Shown: positions 18,694 through 26,989 of the stretch, one piece after another | Position numbering within the stretch: position 1 is the first letter of the stretch | Layout: every line of letters begins with the position of its first letter | Assembly (NCBI GenBank): GCA_947499565.1 | Contig: CANMOV010000002.1 | Location: forward strand, 124,001-188,000 | DNA from: an uncultured Croceitalea sp. | GTDB lineage: Bacteria > Bacteroidota > Bacteroidia > Flavobacteriales > Flavobacteriaceae | Direction: 5' to 3' | Length of the DNA: 64,000 bases | Position numbers and translations under genes: made by a program | The notes under the pieces: model-generated | Seen by the model: only the letters and a program-made list of their open reading frames with translations | Databases searched by the model: none | Told to the model about the DNA's origin: nothing

Positions 18694-18735
18694 GTGCTAA
18701 GCACGCGGCGCTAAGCATAGTCAAAGTGTTGAAGT
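18694..18735. repeat. Degenerate REP-like palindromic element
   Basis: GTGCTAAGCAC followed by CGGCGCTAAGCATAGTCAAA and GTGTTGAAG. It resembles a decayed copy of the flavobacterial intergenic repeat of the GCTGAGCGTAGTCGAAG type, recalled rather than searched. It sits between permease 3 and the GIN-domain gene. Confidence 0.4.
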
Positions 18736-18754
18736 ACCTTAAAATTAATCAATC

Positions 18755-19516
18755 ATGAAACTCTTAAAAATAAAATTCTTTAAAACAGCCTTAGTCATTT
18801 TAATTGCAGTTTTTGCATCTGAAAAGTCTTTGGCACAAGTAAAAACTTATGAAACTAATCACTTCAATAAGATAATAGTTAGTCCGCATATTGCTGTAAA
18901 TTTTGTTGAGGGAGACTCAGAGACTGTTGTAGTAAATAGCAGTACGGAACCCATGGAAAAATTAAATGTTGAGGTGGTTGGAAAAACGCTTAGAATTTAC
19001 CTTGATGATGCAAAAATGGTTACCAAACAAGAAAAAGTTAAAAATGATACCTGGAAGGGTAAAAAAGACATTTATAAAGGAACGGTCATAAAAGCAACAG
19101 TTACTTATAAAACACTTGACGAACTTTCGTTACGAGGAGAAGAAAAGTTTGTTTGTGAGAGCCCTTTAAATGGTAAAGATTTTAGACTAAAACTTTATGG
19201 TGAATCTCAGGTCTATTTAAATGAAGTGGATTTAGAAAATTTACATACTACGATATATGGGGAAAGCTACCTTGAGCTTAAAGCCGGGAGTCTAAACTAT
19301 CAAAAAATTACTGCCTACGGGGAGACCACCATAAATAGTTTGGATGTTAAAACCAGTAAAGCAAAAATAACTGCATATGGGGAAGGCAGTTATCGTTTAC
19401 AAGTTTCTGAAAGGTTAAAAGTTACTGCATTTGGAGAAGCGACCATTGCCTATAAAGGTTCTCCAGAAGTTAATAAAGGAATAATAATAGGAGAGGCTAC
19501 CATCCAAAAAATATAG
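18755..19516 (+). CDS. Secreted GIN-domain (DUF2807) protein inside the permease array
   Basis: 253 residues. Residues 1-28 are a signal peptide ending at LAQ. The mature part is a repetitive right-handed beta structure with recurring YGE/YGES turns (LYGESQVYL, IYGESYLEL, AYGETTINS, AYGEGSYRL, FGEATIAYK), the pattern of DUF2807/GIN head domains. It begins with the family hallmark YETNHFNKIIVSPHIAVNF. It should be periplasmic or exposed on the cell surface. Only 3 bp separate its stop from the start of permease 4, so the two are probably co-translated. It could be cargo or a partner of permease 4. Function of the family is not established. Confidence 0.85.
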   Translation: MKLLKIKFFKTALVILIAVFASEKSLAQVKTYETNHFNKIIVSPHIAVNFVEGDSETVVVNSSTEPMEKLNVEVVGKTLRIYLDDAKMVTKQEKVKNDTWKGKKDIYKGTVIKATVTYKTLDELSLRGEEKFVCESPLNGKDFRLKLYGESQVYLNEVDLENLHTTIYGESYLELKAGSLNYQKITAYGETTINSLDVKTSKAKITAYGEGSYRLQVSERLKVTAFGEATIAYKGSPEVNKGIIIGEATIQKI

Positions 19517-19519
19517 ATC

Positions 19520-21904
19520 ATGTTTAAAAACTATTTAAAAATTGCATGGCGGAACTTATTAAAAAGAAAGGTATTTACTGCCATTAATGTTTTAGGTCTA
19601 GCCATAGGTTTTGGCGGTTGTATCCTAATTTTTCTATTTCTTAATTATCATCTATCATTTGATAATTTTCATGCCAACGCGGACCGCATTTACAGAATAA
19701 ATACAGAAGAAATTACCGATGACATAGAGTATAATGCCAGCGTGCCTCCAGCATTTGCAAAGGTATTTAGAGAAGAATACGATTATTCTGAAAAAGTTGC
19801 CAAAATTGTACAACGAAATGATGTAATACTTGATGTCAATGAAAATGGAAAGCTTAATAAGCTAAAAGAAAATGTCGTTTTTGTAGAACAGGATTTTTTT
19901 GACATCTTTAATTATCCTTTGATTTATGGTGGCGAGAAAGTAAGCCTTGCAGCACCAAATACGGCGGTACTTACTGAGGATATGGCAATAAAAATGTACA
20001 GTAGCGCTGATGTTGTTGGCAACACCTTTGTTTTGGAGAATAACAAGACCATAACAATTACTGGGGTGTTAAAAAACCTACCGCAGTCTACTTTTTTAGA
20101 TAGAGAACTCTTTATCAGTTTTGAAAATCTAGCGGATAATTCTGGGTTTGCGGCCAGTGAAAGCTGGGGGGGTATTACTGGCAACTTACAATGTTATGCT
20201 TTATTAAGACCTAATCAGAATATTGCCAATATCGAAAAAGCTTTAATTGAGCTACCAAAAAGACACCGTCCAAATAGTAAAAACAAGCATGTATACAAGC
20301 TACAGCCACTTTCCGACATCCACTTTAATGCCGATTACGGCGGATTAAATCCTGTTCTCCTATGGATTTTTGGTATTGTTGGCCTCTTCCTTATCATCAT
20401 CGCCAGTATCAACTTTATTAATATCTCTACCGCACAGGCTTTCTACCGATCTAAAGAAATTGGTATTAGAAAAGTGTTGGGGAGCTTTAAACAGCATTTA
20501 TTTTGGCAATTTTTATCGGAAACATTTATTATCAGTCTTATTGCACTCTTCATAGGCTTTGTGCTTGCGGTTTTGTTTTTGCCATCTTTCAATGACCTTT
20601 TTAATATTAAACTAGTAACAAATGATTTATGGACCCCTGATTTTATTGGTTTCGTTGCGCTTGTATTAGTAGTAGTTTCATTTTTATCAGGAAGTTATCC
20701 TGGTATTCTTATGAGTCGAATAGTTCCCGTGTTGGCACTGAAAGGCAAATTGGGCCATAATGATACTGGTGGTGTAACCACCCGAAAGGTTTTGGTTGTG
20801 ACTCAATTTGTCATATCTATAGTTCTTATTGCAACAACAATTATTATCTCAAGGCAAATTGATTATGCTGTGAATTCCGATTTGGGTTTTGACAAAGAGT
20901 CAATTGTTATGGTAGAAATTCCAAGCAATATTGAAGAAGACCAACTCTATAGTCTCAAAGAACGGTTAAAACAAATTCCCAGCGTACAAGAAGTGTCAAG
21001 TTGTTTCAGTAGTCCTGGCGCATCAAGTAATAGTTGGGGTACAAACCTTAGATATGGTACAAGACCAGAAGATGAAGAGTTTAGTATCAATGCCAAATTT
21101 GCTGATGAAGATTACATTAACACCTTCGGCCTAGAGCTTTCGTATGGTAGAAACTTCTTTAAAAAGGATTCTACCGATGAGGTGGTGGTTAATGAAAGAT
21201 TGGCCGAAAAATTGGGTCTTTCTTCTCCAGAAGATATGTTGGGGCAACAAATTGCAGTAAATGGCGGAACTATAGCGGGAACAATTGTGGGCGTTATAAA
21301 GGACTTTCACAACAACAGTTTTACGGAAGGTATCAGCCCAGTAATTATAGCCCCCTTAGCGGATACTTATGGCGAAATAGCACTAAAGATAAATGGTAAA
21401 AACACAAAACAGGCCTTAGCTCAAATAGATGAAAAGTGGTCAGAAACTTTTGATGGATACCTTTTCGAATATCGATTCTTAGAAGATAGAGTTACGCAGC
21501 AATATGAACAAGAACAACGTTACTTGTCCCTTTCAAAGGTTTTTTCAGGCCTCGCCATTTTTATCGGTTGTTTAGGTCTTTATGGCCTTATACTCTTTTT
21601 CGTAGGGCAGCGTACCAAAGAAATTGGGATTAGAAAAGTACTAGGGAGTAACATGGTTAATATACTCACTTTATTGTCACAAGATTTTCTAAAACTTATA
21701 CTTATAGCTGGGATATTCGCTACTCCTATTACTTGGTATTTTATGGCGCAGTGGCTCCAAGGATATACTTATAGAGCAGAGATCCATTGGTGGTATTTTG
21801 CCATTGCAATTTTAGCAATCATTATAATTACAATGGCAACAATAAGTTATCAGACTTTAAAAGTGGCCATTAAGAGCCCCGTTGACAGCTTAAGGACAGA
21901 ATAA
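19520..21904 (+). CDS. MacB/FtsX-type ABC permease 4 of 12
   Basis: 794 residues. Contact motifs are SKEIGIRKVLGS (preceded by the unusual STAQAFYR) and TKEIGIRKVLGS. Helix 6 reads GLYGLILFFVGQ rather than the GLFGL.(A/S)Y form of most siblings. The tail is SPVDSLRTE: NPVK is replaced by SPVD but SLRTE is kept. It is translationally close to the GIN-domain gene, so the pair may have arrived or diversified together. Confidence 0.92.
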   Translation: MFKNYLKIAWRNLLKRKVFTAINVLGLAIGFGGCILIFLFLNYHLSFDNFHANADRIYRINTEEITDDIEYNASVPPAFAKVFREEYDYSEKVAKIVQRNDVILDVNENGKLNKLKENVVFVEQDFFDIFNYPLIYGGEKVSLAAPNTAVLTEDMAIKMYSSADVVGNTFVLENNKTITITGVLKNLPQSTFLDRELFISFENLADNSGFAASESWGGITGNLQCYALLRPNQNIANIEKALIELPKRHRPNSKNKHVYKLQPLSDIHFNADYGGLNPVLLWIFGIVGLFLIIIASINFINISTAQAFYRSKEIGIRKVLGSFKQHLFWQFLSETFIISLIALFIGFVLAVLFLPSFNDLFNIKLVTNDLWTPDFIGFVALVLVVVSFLSGSYPGILMSRIVPVLALKGKLGHNDTGGVTTRKVLVVTQFVISIVLIATTIIISRQIDYAVNSDLGFDKESIVMVEIPSNIEEDQLYSLKERLKQIPSVQEVSSCFSSPGASSNSWGTNLRYGTRPEDEEFSINAKFADEDYINTFGLELSYGRNFFKKDSTDEVVVNERLAEKLGLSSPEDMLGQQIAVNGGTIAGTIVGVIKDFHNNSFTEGISPVIIAPLADTYGEIALKINGKNTKQALAQIDEKWSETFDGYLFEYRFLEDRVTQQYEQEQRYLSLSKVFSGLAIFIGCLGLYGLILFFVGQRTKEIGIRKVLGSNMVNILTLLSQDFLKLILIAGIFATPITWYFMAQWLQGYTYRAEIHWWYFAIAILAIIIITMATISYQTLKVAIKSPVDSLRTE

Positions 21905-21927
21905 AACATCAATCAAAAACTAAAATC

Positions 21928-24306
21928 ATGTTTAAAAACTATTTAAAAATCGCTTGGCGAAACCTCTGGAAAAACAAAGGCTATAGTGCATTGAACATTT
22001 TTGGACTGGCAATTGGAATTACTTGTGCCTGCCTAATATTACTATGGGTAGAGGATGAGGTTAACTATGATAGTGTTTTTCCCAAACAAGATTTGATTTA
22101 TATTGTCCCTACAAATCAAACCTTTGAAGGTGAAGTATACACATTCTTCTCCACTCCTGGACCCTTAGCTAGAGACTTAAAAAATGAAATACCTGAAATA
22201 ACAAAATCTTCGACAACATGGGGTGAAGAGATTTTGCTTGCAGAAGGAAATACAGGAATTAATAGATATGGTAGGTATGTTCACCCTGATTTTCTGGATA
22301 TTTTTAGCTTGAACTTTTTAGAAGGGCAAAAGAAAACCGCCCTATCTAGACCGGATGGAATCGTTTTGACTCAAGAAACAGCATTGGCGCTATTTGGTTC
22401 AGACAAAAATGTACTAAATCAAGTAATAAAAATCAATGATGAGTATAGTTTTACAGTTACGGGGGTTATAGAAGATTTGCCAAGAAATGTATCGTTTAGC
22501 TATAATTGGCTTCTCCCATTTGAGCGGTTTCAATTAGGTGAAGATGATATGTCTTGGATAGAGGAGTACGGTAATAATTTTGCAGACACCTTTGTTGAAC
22601 TTGCCCCTAACTCAAATTTTGAAGTTGTTGATAAGAAGGTTAGGTCAATGATTGCCTCAAAAATGAGCAATACAGATGATTCCCCTAACGAGGCTTTTCT
22701 CCATTCCATCAAAGATTGGCGTTTACGTTCTGATTTTCAAGATGGGAAAAAAGTGGGAGGTCAGATAACATTAGTAGGGTCTCTAGCGTTCATTGCGCTG
22801 ATAATTTTATTGATAGCTTGTATTAACTTTATGAACCTTTCAACGGCTAGAAGCGGGAAAAGGGCCAATGAAGTTGGAGTGCGAAAAGTATTGGGTTCCA
22901 GCAAAAGAAGGTTGGTTAGTCAATTCATGGTTGAAGCTATTATTTTAGCTGCTGTTTCAGCTTGTTTAAGTGTTCTTTTATTGATGGTTTTACTACCATA
23001 TTTCAATATCTTGGTAGAAAAGCAGATTACGTTAAGACCGTTTGAGCCAATTCATATATTTTCCCTCCTAGGCATTACCTTACTTTGTAGCCTTCTTGCT
23101 GGCTGGTACCCTGCTCTATATTTATCTTCTTTCAGACCCGCACAAGTACTAAAAGGTGCTAATAAAAGTCTGGGTAAAGCCACTATTATCCGCAAAGGTC
23201 TTGTAGTTGCTCAATTTGCGGTTTCCATAGTTTTTATTGTTTGTAGTATCATAATCTATCAACAGATACAGCATGTTAGAGTTCGAGATGTTGGCTACGA
23301 CAAAGGAAATTTGCTAAATGTTACTGTAAGCGGTAATATGATTGACAAATTCACTCCAATAAGAGAAGACTTAATTGCTTCTGGAACAGTAGAAGATGTT
23401 GCGCTGACCAATACGAATATGTTGTCTAGCGGTAATAACGGATCAGGATTGAGTTGGCAAGGTGGTGTAGATACTGATGATGTTCTTGTTAGATTTAGAT
23501 ATGTTAGTCCTAATTTTATTAGCACGGTAGGTCTGGAGTTGGTTGAAGGTCATGGTTTTAAAAATGATAGAGCAGTGGACAGTGTTAATGTTATTATCAC
23601 CCAATCTTTTGCAAACCTAATGGGGGAAGGCAGCGCTATTGGTAAAACCATTGCACGCTATGATACCAATTACAATGTGATAGGCGTGGTAAAAGATTAT
23701 CTATATGGCGATATGTATGGTAATGGAAAGACAGGACCGGTAATGTTTTTTAATAATTTTGATTATGCAAATACCATGTATGTAAATATAAAATCGGAAT
23801 CCTCCAGAACTGAAGCATTGGCATCCATTGGTAAGATTTTAAAAAAGTATAATCCCGCGTTTCCATTTGAATATCGTTTTGAAAATGACTTGTTCAATTC
23901 CAGGTTCAGAAATGAAGAACTTGTTGGGGAGCTTACTAAAATATTTTCAATTCTGGCAATTATTATTTCTTGTTTAGGATTATTTGGACTTGCAGCCTAT
24001 ACTGCAGAACAGCGTAGAAAGGAAATAGGGGTTCGTAAAGTATTGGGTTCTAGTGCTTTTGGAATTGTGAATCTACTTTCAAAGGATTTTTTACGATTAG
24101 TATTTCTTTCAATTTTTGTAGCTATCCCATTAGCGTGGTATACAATGCAAAATTGGTTGCAAAGCTTTAGGTATCGTATTGATATTGATTTATGGGTATT
24201 TATTGCCGCAGGCACTATAGCAATACTAATTGCATTGTTTACAATTAGCTATCAAGCCTTAAAAGCTGCAATGATGAATCCTGTAAAAAGTTTACGTACA
24301 GAGTGA
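21928..24306 (+). CDS. MacB/FtsX-type ABC permease 5 of 12
   Basis: 792 residues. First contact motif ANEVGVRKVLGS has Asn where most siblings have Lys; the second is RKEIGVRKVLGS. The first periplasmic domain is rich in Asp/Glu around YDSVFPKQDL and differs from those of permeases 1-4. The tail is NPVKSLRTE. It lies 23 bp after permease 4 with the standard TCAATCAAAAACTAAAA leader. Confidence 0.92.
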   Translation: MFKNYLKIAWRNLWKNKGYSALNIFGLAIGITCACLILLWVEDEVNYDSVFPKQDLIYIVPTNQTFEGEVYTFFSTPGPLARDLKNEIPEITKSSTTWGEEILLAEGNTGINRYGRYVHPDFLDIFSLNFLEGQKKTALSRPDGIVLTQETALALFGSDKNVLNQVIKINDEYSFTVTGVIEDLPRNVSFSYNWLLPFERFQLGEDDMSWIEEYGNNFADTFVELAPNSNFEVVDKKVRSMIASKMSNTDDSPNEAFLHSIKDWRLRSDFQDGKKVGGQITLVGSLAFIALIILLIACINFMNLSTARSGKRANEVGVRKVLGSSKRRLVSQFMVEAIILAAVSACLSVLLLMVLLPYFNILVEKQITLRPFEPIHIFSLLGITLLCSLLAGWYPALYLSSFRPAQVLKGANKSLGKATIIRKGLVVAQFAVSIVFIVCSIIIYQQIQHVRVRDVGYDKGNLLNVTVSGNMIDKFTPIREDLIASGTVEDVALTNTNMLSSGNNGSGLSWQGGVDTDDVLVRFRYVSPNFISTVGLELVEGHGFKNDRAVDSVNVIITQSFANLMGEGSAIGKTIARYDTNYNVIGVVKDYLYGDMYGNGKTGPVMFFNNFDYANTMYVNIKSESSRTEALASIGKILKKYNPAFPFEYRFENDLFNSRFRNEELVGELTKIFSILAIIISCLGLFGLAAYTAEQRRKEIGVRKVLGSSAFGIVNLLSKDFLRLVFLSIFVAIPLAWYTMQNWLQSFRYRIDIDLWVFIAAGTIAILIALFTISYQALKAAMMNPVKSLRTE

Positions 24307-24382
24307 AACTTTTTCAAATTTAACGAGTCTTTAATGGTATAGACTAATACAATCATAAAGAATCAATCAAAAAAATAGAATC

Positions 24383-26782
24383 ATGTTTAAGAACTATTTA
24401 AAAATCGCTTGGAGAAACTTAGTAAAGAATAAGGGATATTCCTTAATAAATATCGGAGGTTTGGCCTTAGGTATTGCTGTAACTCTCATTATTGGGCTTT
24501 GGATAAACGATGAATTAACGCATGATAATTATTATAAAAACAAGGATAAGATTGCACAAGTATGGCAATCTCAGACCTTTAATGGAAGAACAGGTACAGG
24601 GCCAGCAATTCCTTTGCCATTAGAACCAGCCCTGCGTGATGGTTATGGCGATAATTTTGAGCATTTAATGATGGCTTCTTGGACACAAGATAGCTATATC
24701 AAATACAAGGAGAATAGCATATCGCGGCCTGGAAACTATATGCAGAAAATGGCACCAGAGTTGCTTAACCTAGAGATAGTAAAAGGAGAAAAGGATGGCT
24801 TGCGAGAAATTAACTCTATAATGCTATCTAAATCAACAGCTGATGCACTATTTGGAAAAGAAGACCCTATAGGAAAGATAGTGAAAATTAGCAATCAATA
24901 CGACTTAAACGTTACTGCGGTTTACAATGATATTCCCTACAATAATACTTTTAACGATACAGACTATATTATCCCTTGGGATAACTATGTAGCCAATCGT
25001 GAATGGATTAAGAATTCTCTGGATAATTGGGGCAACAATTCTTTTCAGATGTTTGTGCAATTATCGGCCAATGCTAACATGGAAAATGTTACTAGTATCA
25101 TTAGAAATGTAAAGAAAGATTTAAATGAAGATACTGCAGAGTTTAATCCTCAAATTTTTCTACTTCCAATGGAAGATTGGTATTTACGTTCAAATTTTGA
25201 AGAGGGAGAACAAGTTGGAGGACGTATAAAATATGTTTGGCTCTTTGGTATTATAGGTGCATTTGTCTTGCTTTTAGCTTGTATTAATTTTATGAACCTT
25301 AGTACGGCTCGTTCAGAAAAAAGAGCAAAAGAGGTAGGGATTAGAAAATCTATTGGGTCACAAAAAGGCCAATTGATTTATCAGTTTTTGAGCGAATCTT
25401 TTTTGGTAGTACTTTTTGCATTTTTTGTAGCATTAATCATAGTACTAATTTCGCTAAGTGGTTTTAATGAGCTGGCAAGAAAAGAAATTGTATTTCCATG
25501 GGACAATATAGGTTTTTGGGGAATTTCAGTTGTATTTATTCTATTTACTTCTTTACTGGCTGGAAGCTATCCAGCCTTGTATCTATCATCATTTAAACCT
25601 GTAGATGTGCTAAAGGGAACCTTTAAATCTGGAAAGTATGCAGGGCTACCAAGAAGGATATTAGTGGTACTCCAATTTACCGTTTCTGTTGCATTTATAA
25701 TAGGCACGGTAATCGTTATGCAACAAATTAACCATGCAAAAAATCGTCCTATCGGATATGATAGAGAAGGATTGGTGCAAATTCCCACATGGTCTGCGGA
25801 TTTTGAAGGAAAGACGGATTTAATGCGAGAGCAGTTTATAAGCTCTGGTGCTGCAATTGCTATGGCGACTTCAAGTAGTCCAACAACTCAAATATGGTCT
25901 AATAGGAGTGGATATACCTGGGAGGGCAAACCAGAAGGTTTTCAGGAAGATTTTGCTTGGACAGAAGTGTCACCTGAATATGCAAGTACACTAGACCTTA
26001 AAATTGTAGAAGGAAGAGATTTTTCTAGGGACATGGCTTCAGATTCTCTGGGAATATTAATTAATAAAACTGCAGTAAAATATATGGGCTTAGAGAACCC
26101 TGTGGGTACTGTTATTCGTGACTCAGATGAGGAGGATCCGGGGCCGTCAATGAAGATTATTGGAGTTGTTGAAGATATGATTGCCCAGTCACCTTATGAG
26201 CCGGTTAAGCAAGGGTGGTACGTGTATGATCGCCATAATAATTTTAGCTATTACAATTTAAGACTTAATCCTAAACAGAGCGCAAGCCAAAACTTAGCAA
26301 TTATAGAACGTGTTTTCAAGGAAAACTTTCCAGCGATTCCTTTTCAATATGATTTTGTAGATGATCAATATGCTAGAAAGTTTGCAACAGAAAAGCGTGT
26401 TGGTACCCTATCAGGAATTTTTACTGCATTGGCAATACTAATTAGTTGTCTTGGTTTATTTGGACTTACCTCTTTTGTCGCTGAACAACGCACTAAAGAA
26501 ATAGGTGTTCGCAAGGTACTTGGGGCATCTGTTTTCAATGTCTGGAATATGCTTTCAAAAGACTTCTTAAAGCTCGTCACAATTTCTTGCTTTATAGCTG
26601 TGCCTATTGCCTACTATGTGATGAATGGCTGGTTACAAGAATATCCTTATCGAGTAATATTAAAATGGTGGATTTTTGTGCTGGCAATGTTGGGGGCTTT
26701 AGGTGTTACGGTATTAACGGTAAGTTTTCAGGCAATTAGAGCGGCAAAGCAGAACCCGGTTAAGAGCTTACGGACGGAATAG
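24383..26782 (+). CDS. MacB/FtsX-type ABC permease 6 of 12
   Basis: 799 residues. Contact motifs AKEVGIRKSIGS and TKEIGVRKVLGA; tail NPVKSLRTE. Among the siblings it looks closest to permease 10: both share ARSEKRAKEVG in the first FtsX half, GSYPALYLS before the K.LKGTF segment, and a WSNSWG/WSNRSGYTWEGK-like segment in the second periplasmic domain. The 76-bp gap before it carries neither dyads nor a TGGCA element, so it most likely belongs to the first transcription unit and closes it. Confidence 0.92.
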   Translation: MFKNYLKIAWRNLVKNKGYSLINIGGLALGIAVTLIIGLWINDELTHDNYYKNKDKIAQVWQSQTFNGRTGTGPAIPLPLEPALRDGYGDNFEHLMMASWTQDSYIKYKENSISRPGNYMQKMAPELLNLEIVKGEKDGLREINSIMLSKSTADALFGKEDPIGKIVKISNQYDLNVTAVYNDIPYNNTFNDTDYIIPWDNYVANREWIKNSLDNWGNNSFQMFVQLSANANMENVTSIIRNVKKDLNEDTAEFNPQIFLLPMEDWYLRSNFEEGEQVGGRIKYVWLFGIIGAFVLLLACINFMNLSTARSEKRAKEVGIRKSIGSQKGQLIYQFLSESFLVVLFAFFVALIIVLISLSGFNELARKEIVFPWDNIGFWGISVVFILFTSLLAGSYPALYLSSFKPVDVLKGTFKSGKYAGLPRRILVVLQFTVSVAFIIGTVIVMQQINHAKNRPIGYDREGLVQIPTWSADFEGKTDLMREQFISSGAAIAMATSSSPTTQIWSNRSGYTWEGKPEGFQEDFAWTEVSPEYASTLDLKIVEGRDFSRDMASDSLGILINKTAVKYMGLENPVGTVIRDSDEEDPGPSMKIIGVVEDMIAQSPYEPVKQGWYVYDRHNNFSYYNLRLNPKQSASQNLAIIERVFKENFPAIPFQYDFVDDQYARKFATEKRVGTLSGIFTALAILISCLGLFGLTSFVAEQRTKEIGVRKVLGASVFNVWNMLSKDFLKLVTISCFIAVPIAYYVMNGWLQEYPYRVILKWWIFVLAMLGALGVTVLTVSFQAIRAAKQNPVKSLRTE

Positions 26783-26821
26783 AATTCCCTGCTATTTGAT
26801 AGATGGTTTTGATTGCACTGT

Positions 26822-26860
26822 TGTAAACATATTTTACATATTTTGTAAAAATGTTGGACA
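26822..26860 (+). promoter_or_regulatory. Pair of 17-bp dyad enhancer sites, promoter region 2
   Basis: TGTAAACATATTTTACA (26822-26838) and TGTAAAAATGTTGGACA (26844-26860), again 22 bp from start to start. The second ends 56 bp upstream of the GG of the -24-like element. They lie in a 207-bp gap, one of the two longest gaps in the permease array. Confidence 0.75.
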
Positions 26861-26914
26861 GTGTAATAGATCTCATCTGTTTTTAATTAATTCATTTACA
26901 ATGCTTTAGTCTTT

Positions 26915-26929
26915 TGGCATGGTAATCGT
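26915..26929 (+). promoter_or_regulatory. Sigma-54-like -24/-12 promoter 2
   Basis: TGGCATGGTAATCGT. The predicted start near 26940 leaves a leader of about 50 bases to the ATG of permease 7. Same -24 hexamer and spacing as at 7877 and 36706. Confidence 0.6.
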
Positions 26930-26989
26930 TTCTGTATTTATTGGTAAAACTGAATTAGCAACCTTACATCAATCAGAAAACGAACAATC

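Noticed and set aside
24307-24382. A separate regulated promoter before permease 6
   Set aside because: The 76-bp gap has neither TGT-N11-ACA dyads nor a TGGCA element.
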